Assembly (NCBI GenBank): GCA_905221605.1
Contig: CAJNDS010000824.1
Location: forward strand, 130,001-177,500
DNA: 47,500 bases
Source: Symbiodinium natans
Lineage: Eukaryota; Sar; Dinophyceae; Suessiales; Symbiodiniaceae
Direction: 5' to 3'
Below the pieces are notes generated by a model. It ran no database searches. It saw only the letters and a program-made list of their open reading frames with translations, and was not told the origin of the DNA. The translations under genes were made by a program, and so were the position numbers. The first letter of the stretch is position 1. Each line of letters starts with the position of its first letter. This document shows, piece after piece, positions 43,248-47,500 of the stretch.

Positions 43248-45380
43248 ATGGCGCAGCTCAAGAAGCTGCTGGGCGACATCGAGGCGATGCTGAAGAAGGT
43301 GGATGGGGGGATCGCCGAGTTCGACTCGCTGATGGACAATCACAAGCATGCAAGCCACTTAGGGGTACTTGGAAATAGTTTTTAGTTTTCGGGTACTATA
43401 CTTCCTAAGAAACAGCAAAAACATATTTTTTTGCTAGGGTTTTCCAAGTTCAGTATAGGCCAGCCGAACCAGCGCGAGAAGTACGAGGAGAACATGAAGG
43501 CCTCCATCAAGAAGCTCCAGCGTGACAGGACCCAGCTCTCGACCTGGATCTCCGACAAGGGCGTGAAGGAGAAGTCCGCCCTGTTGCTTGGTCATAGTTG
43601 GCGATCATTTTACATTTTTAGAGGGATACTTAAACCCTCTAAGGAATACAAATCTAGATTTTTAGTATTATCCCAACCATGAACTAGGTTGGAGGCGCGG
43701 TCGAAGATCGAAGTTCGCATGGAACGCCACAAGACCTTCGAGCGCGACGTGAAGAAGGGCCTCAACGAAGAGAGGATGGATCCAGACCAGGAGAAGCGAG
43801 CAGAATGTAGGGCTTGGATACGTGAAAGCGTGAACCAGTTGCTACAGGAGATTGATGAGTTCACAGCGGTCATCGAGCAGCTTCAGGCGAAGAAGGCATC
43901 GAAGAGCTCGAAGGATGAGTCTCACGCAGCCTTCAACAAGAGAATGCAGGAGTCCCACCGATGGCACGTCAACAAGCTTGAGCAGCTCTTGCGAAAGGTG
44001 GACAACCAAGAGATCGACCTCGAAGCCCTCGACGACTTGAAGGACATGCTGGAATGCTACCTGGACCCGGATCAGAACAGCCGGACACCGGAGGCCTTCC
44101 AGGCGTTCGATGACATCTACAACGACTTCCGCCTTGAGGAGGTCCAGGATTACCTCGCTCAGCGCGTTCCGAGTCATAAGGACGATGATCGGGACGAACG
44201 AGAGGAGCCCAAGAAGGAGGAGGCCAAACCCAAGGACCCTCCGAAGCACATGCCCAAGCCCGCGCCAACTGTCTCGGTGCACCCGGTGCACAAGCCTGTG
44301 GTCGAGGAGAAGGCAGAAGATGCCACTTCGAGCAGCGCTCCAGCAAAGACGGCAGCCCCTAAGCAGATCGCGACCAAGGCGGCGACTGCGGCCGCAGCAG
44401 TGATGCAGTCAGCTGCACCGCCCACGCCTTCGAACATGCCATCCCCACCACAGCAACCACAGCCGGGTCCTCCACCAGGTGTGGCTCAAGCGGGCCCCCA
44501 GGGCCCAACTCAGCCCCCTCCCAAGCAGCCACCACAGGTGGTGCAAGGGCAGCCGGACTTGGGTCTGCAGGCGGTGGCCAGTGCAGTCCCGCAACCCAGG
44601 CCCTTCTCTCCGCCCACACGGCCGCCCACCACCACAGCCTTACCCAACCCCAACCCATTTGAGCCGCCCAGCGTGCCGCCGCCCCCGCCCACACAGCCAG
44701 CGGCAGGCGCCCAGCCAGGACCCAAGAAGCCGCCGGTGCTAAACCGGGCCCCGCCCAGCGAGGCACCGCCGGCTCAGCCACAGGAGCAGGTGCCTGCCAT
44801 GCCGGCCGTGCCTGCCATGCCTGCCGTGCCAGTGCCTGCTCCAGCTCCGGCAGTAGCGCCACTTCCTGATGCGAATCCGGGATTGCCGGCGGCCACGCCG
44901 GCGGCGTATGACGTTCCACCCCTCACCAAGGCGCAGGAGAAGGCCCACGCTCTTCTGGAATCATCCGCACGGCACATGCCCCAAGCCACGGATGTGCGAA
45001 GGAATAGGAAGTATCAGCCGCCGAACCCTTACATCCACGCAGACGCGCAAAGTCAGCCCATGTACCCTACGGAGACGATGCGGACTTTCGATGATCCTGC
45101 GCTTTACGAGAGGTTTGACCAGGACACGCTCTTCTGGTCCTTTTACTTCCAGCAAGGGACCTATCAGCAGTACCTCGCCGCCAAAGAGCTCAAGAAGCTG
45201 TCCTGGCGCTATCACACCAAGTACCTCACGTGGTTTCAGAGGCATGAGGAACCTCGGTTGACAGCACCAGACTTTGAGCGTGGAACTTACGTGTTCTTTG
45301 ACTTCGACGGCCAGTGGCAGCAGCGAATCAAGGCCGATTTCACTTTCGAGTACGCGTGGCTGGAGTCTGGAGAGATTTGA
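43248..45380 (+). CDS. CNOT3: CCR4-NOT complex subunit 3 (NOT3/NOT5-like)
   Basis: Three exons, 43248-43353, 43459-43582 and 43688-45380, give 640 residues. The N-terminal Not3 coiled-coil domain opens KKLLGDIEAMLKKVDGGIAE, continues NQREKYEENMKASIKKLQ after intron 1 and ARSKIEVRMERHKTFERD after intron 2, and runs to about residue 230. A long Pro/Ala/Gln-rich linker follows (about 250-510). The C-terminal NOT box includes DTLFWSFYFQQGTYQQYLAA and ELKKLSWRYHTKYLTWFQRH, ending AWLESGEI. CNOT3 proteins scaffold the CCR4-NOT deadenylase; the NOT box dimerises with CNOT2 and docks on CNOT1, with roles in cytoplasmic mRNA decay. Length and order match the family. Introns are GC-AG and GT-AG, both exactly 105 nt, both introners. 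The start is the first ATG in frame and fits family N-termini. No telomeric repeat lies in the gene. Confidence 0.96.
43354..43458 (+). mobile_element. Introner intron 1 of CNOT3, family 1
   Basis: 105-nt GC-AG intron with GCC repeated at both boundaries. Shared with intron 2 in order: TTGG, ATAGTT, TTTTAG, GGGTACT/GGATACT, CCTAAG/CTCTAAGG, an A/T-rich stretch, TTCCAAG/TCCCAACC, TATAG/ACTAG. Removal joins NHKHA to SQPNQREKYE, the expected Not3 sequence. Confidence 0.85.
43583..43687 (+). mobile_element. Introner intron 2 of CNOT3, family 1
   Basis: 105-nt GT-AG intron with GTTG at both boundaries. Ends GCTTGGTCATAGTTGG and CCAACCATGAACTAGG are imperfect inverted repeats (12 of 16). TTAGAGGG and CCCTCTAA form an internal stem. 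The 3' half aligns with the intron at 7668-7777 (ACTTAAAC, AAGGAAT, ATCCCAACCAT, AACTAG). Confidence 0.9.
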
Positions 45381-46386
45381 ATGACGTAAGACAGACGGTG
45401 CTAATGACCGCAAAGTACGAGTTTCACTCAGAGTCCGGGCGGAGGCATCAGAAGCATGTGCACAAAAGGCCTGCAATAGAGCCTGACGCCATATGAATCC
45501 TTGGGCTCTTGCGACCCACGCCCAAGGTCTGGGGGTCTACTTCCTATTTCAGCACTCGCCGCAGAAGGCAGGTCACTTTCCCTTGTTGCCATGCGAAATT
45601 CGCCCGAAGGTTGTAGCTGAAGCTGTGATGTTGTTGTGTGGTTTAGGTGGCTTAGCGTTTCCGTTGCAGTTCTTCACAAACTCGAAGCCCTGAGCAGGAA
45701 GGGGCCGTTGTGCACATTGCTACCGGCATCGGCCTGTACCGACCTCGGGACGCTCGCAGAAAGAGAAGCCGCAGCGCTTTGCTGCGCAGCAGAAAGCAGA
45801 AGCCTTGAAGCGATGCAGCCTAAGCCTGCTTTAGACGTTCGGGCAATGCGCCATGAGGCTGGTGGCAGACCTGGGCCATTTCATCGACATGCCGAACTTC
45901 TCGTTGGCGGCTTCCTGCCGGCAGGATGTTGGAAGCCATGTCGTGAACTACAGGGTTTAAAGGCTTAAACGTTCGGCCAGAAGGGGTTGCCCATCTTGCT
46001 CGGGGAGCACTTTTTGGGGCAATGGCTGTGAAAGCGACAACCCTTGCCACCACGATATACAGCAGTGATTGCGGTTGGGCGCGACCTTCCCTAAACCCTA
46101 AACTTTGGCCCTAAACCCTGAACTCTAAACCCTAAACCCTAAACCCTGAACCCTGAACCCTAAACCGTAAACCCTGAACCCTGAACCCTGAACCCTGAAC
46201 CCTGAACAAACCAGCTAGGGCCGAGCCCGTGACAGCTAAGGCTCGGCGAATAAGCCGGAGGCCATGCAGAGACTGTTTTAGTCGTGCGCTGCACGACTGT
46301 ACCCTCCGCGCTAGCTTTCCGCGTATATTGGAAGGTTTAGGGTTTAGGGCTTCGGGTTTCGGGTTTAGGCCTCAGGGTATATACTA
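45381..46386. other. CNOT3 downstream region with telomeric patches, no gene supported
   Basis: ORFs of 60-110 codons on both strands have no motif. A CCCTAAA/CCCTGAA array lies at 46090-46206 and a TTTAGGG/TTTCGGG patch at 46335-46378. The first few hundred nt are presumably the CNOT3 3' untranslated region. No AATAAA was needed or seen, as expected for dinoflagellate-type genes. Confidence 0.4.
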
Positions 46387-46392
46387 AACCTT

Positions 46393-46513
46393 CTTGGAGG
46401 TTCAAGGTACGTCTAACCCCAACCATAACTGCACTTTTATGCCGCACAAGTCCGCTAAGTGGGTTATAGGTAGACTTGTAATTGCGGTTTCTCAGTACCC
46501 ATGAACCTCCAAG
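46393..46513. mobile_element. MITE/introner, family 2
   Basis: 121 nt from CTTGGAGGTTCAAGGTAC to GTACCCATGAACCTCCAAG, with the same mirror-image AT interior as copies at 36490 and 40120. No coding exon was found directly next to this copy. Confidence 0.85.
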
Positions 46514-46942
46514 TAGTAAATACTCATTCTAGGACCCAGAGTAGGCCCTTGTTCCTTCTTTTTTTGTTGCGGGCTGGTACCTTTTTTATTCAGAGGTTTT
46601 TTCTTGGGTCTAGTCATTCTACGTTTGCACATGCACACATGCACGTGCATTTCTTTCTATCTTCTTCTATACACATCTCAGGACCTGCAGTGTGCCACAG
46701 AAGCAAGTTGCTACCAAGACTTGCTGTCGTGAGCAGGTTGGCCGCGCTTCGCCTCATGCAGCTCTTTGCCCTTCTTGGTGTATCTTGGCTCGTGTCTATG
46801 TCAGAGGGTTTTGCACTTGGACTTGGATTCAGAGGTTTCGGGATGTCTTGCGAAGCGCCCGCCCTGGCGTGAGGCCGTGCGCATTGCCTTCTGATCTTGT
46901 CCGGGCACTTTTTTGAAACTCGCGGCCGCCAATGCTGCTCAG

Positions 46943-47500
46943 GTATACCACTGGGCTGGGGGCTCTGACGAACTCCGTTTGCGCAAAGAGTGCGACTTCT
47001 TGTTGAATGGCACTCAAAGGCAGCTGCTAAAAAAGCTGTGAGTGACCTCGGTTTGAGCGACCTTTCAACAAGTGGTCTTTGCTATGGTTTGGGTCGTCAT
47101 GCATGTCTCTGCGTCATGCTTTCCTAGGATGCTGTCCAGGCTTTGAGCCTGGGCCAGACACACAGCTTAAGGTCTTCTGGAGAGAGGAGGATGGTACCTT
47201 CTATGATGGCCTGGTCCATGCGAAATGGCATCTGTGCTGCAACACAAGAGCGTCTTGAGTCCAGGTGTTTTCATGGAAGTCGCGATCCCCAGATCTGGCT
47301 ATGCGCGTGCTGAGGATCTACATCTTTGCCCTCGCCCACTACTCGATTCGGTGCCATGCCAAGGTGGCAAGAACGTTGGCAAATGCTGGCAAGACCGAAA
47401 GCAGTTCAAAATCAGCCGTTGCATAGGCCTATATGTTGGGCTCGCGACATCCAGGCCCTTCAGCCCAGCCGTGCCTAAGGTTCGTTCTAATTATTTGGGC
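46943..47500 (+). CDS. Partial gene, possibly Tudor-like, running off the window
   Basis: Exon 46943-47037 follows GCTGCTCAG and reads VYHWAGGSDELRLRKECDFL then LNGTQRQLLKK, with a textbook GTGAGT donor at 47038; the frame may extend upstream (ANAAQ). A second exon from about 47128 reads FEPGPDTQLKVFWREEDGTF then YDGLVHAKW. The LKVFWREEDGTFYDGLV pattern resembles the first strands of a Tudor-type fold, but that is weak. The phases of these two exons do not match with a plain AG acceptor, so the join is unresolved. A third open stretch from about 47292 (CQGGKNVGKCWQDRKQFK inside) reaches the window end. The earlier segment 46690-46870 may hold another exon (SKLLPRLAVVSRLAALRLMQ). Confidence 0.45.

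Noticed and set aside
43842-45476. Several minus-strand ORFs of 125-186 codons
   Set aside because: Shadows of the GC-rich CNOT3 coding sequence.
46690-46780. Histone H3-like tail (KQVATKTCC)
   Set aside because: Only a few residues match and the following sequence is unrelated.

Overview
This window looks like nuclear DNA of an alveolate, most likely a dinoflagellate or a dinoflagellate relative. Four features point there. The telomere-type repeat is TTTAGGG/CCCTAAA. Introns start with GT, GC or GA and end with AG before a G. Some introns look like transposon-derived introners, with terminal inverted repeats and short direct repeats. All recognisable genes lie on the + strand. No bacterial operon, CRISPR array, tRNA or bacterial mobile element was seen.

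Two gene architectures are interleaved. Compact genes sit in repeat-poor islands: an ankyrin-like protein (5531-6601), an unrecognised protein of about 520 residues (about 7440-9241), and CNOT3/NOT3 of the CCR4-NOT complex (43248-45380), whose only introns are two 105-nt introners. The rest of the window is built from tiny exons (about 18-150 nt) separated by introns full of telomeric repeat. Many exons have (CCCTAAA)n upstream and (TTTAGGG)n downstream, so many introns begin G-rich and end C-rich, and their transcripts could fold end to end. An ORF caller misses most of these exons.

Exons read by eye from splice signals, phase and codon bias give these models: fragments of a gene at 137-2174; weak terminal exons at 2590-2688, 3805-3927 and 4338-4841; a CCCH tandem zinc-finger (Unkempt/plant-TZF-like) RNA-binding protein at about 9822-17898 with some 15 exons; a terminal exon ending at 18711; a gene ending at 21498; a lysine-rich protein at 22416-27838; an unrecognised gene at 29125-33533; an acidic/Ser-rich exon cluster at 34901-38098; a multi-pass membrane protein at 38255-43224; CNOT3; and a Tudor-like partial gene running off the right edge. 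Boundaries between neighbouring clusters from 29 to 43 kb are uncertain, because several apparent stops follow a usable donor that would join in phase to the next exon.

Other content: an 18S rRNA 3'-domain fragment inside an intron (20306-20464), two introner/MITE families, several long foldback elements, segmental duplications inside introns, and microsatellites. Function calls rest on motif recognition. Nothing was searched, and exon boundaries are inferred without transcripts.
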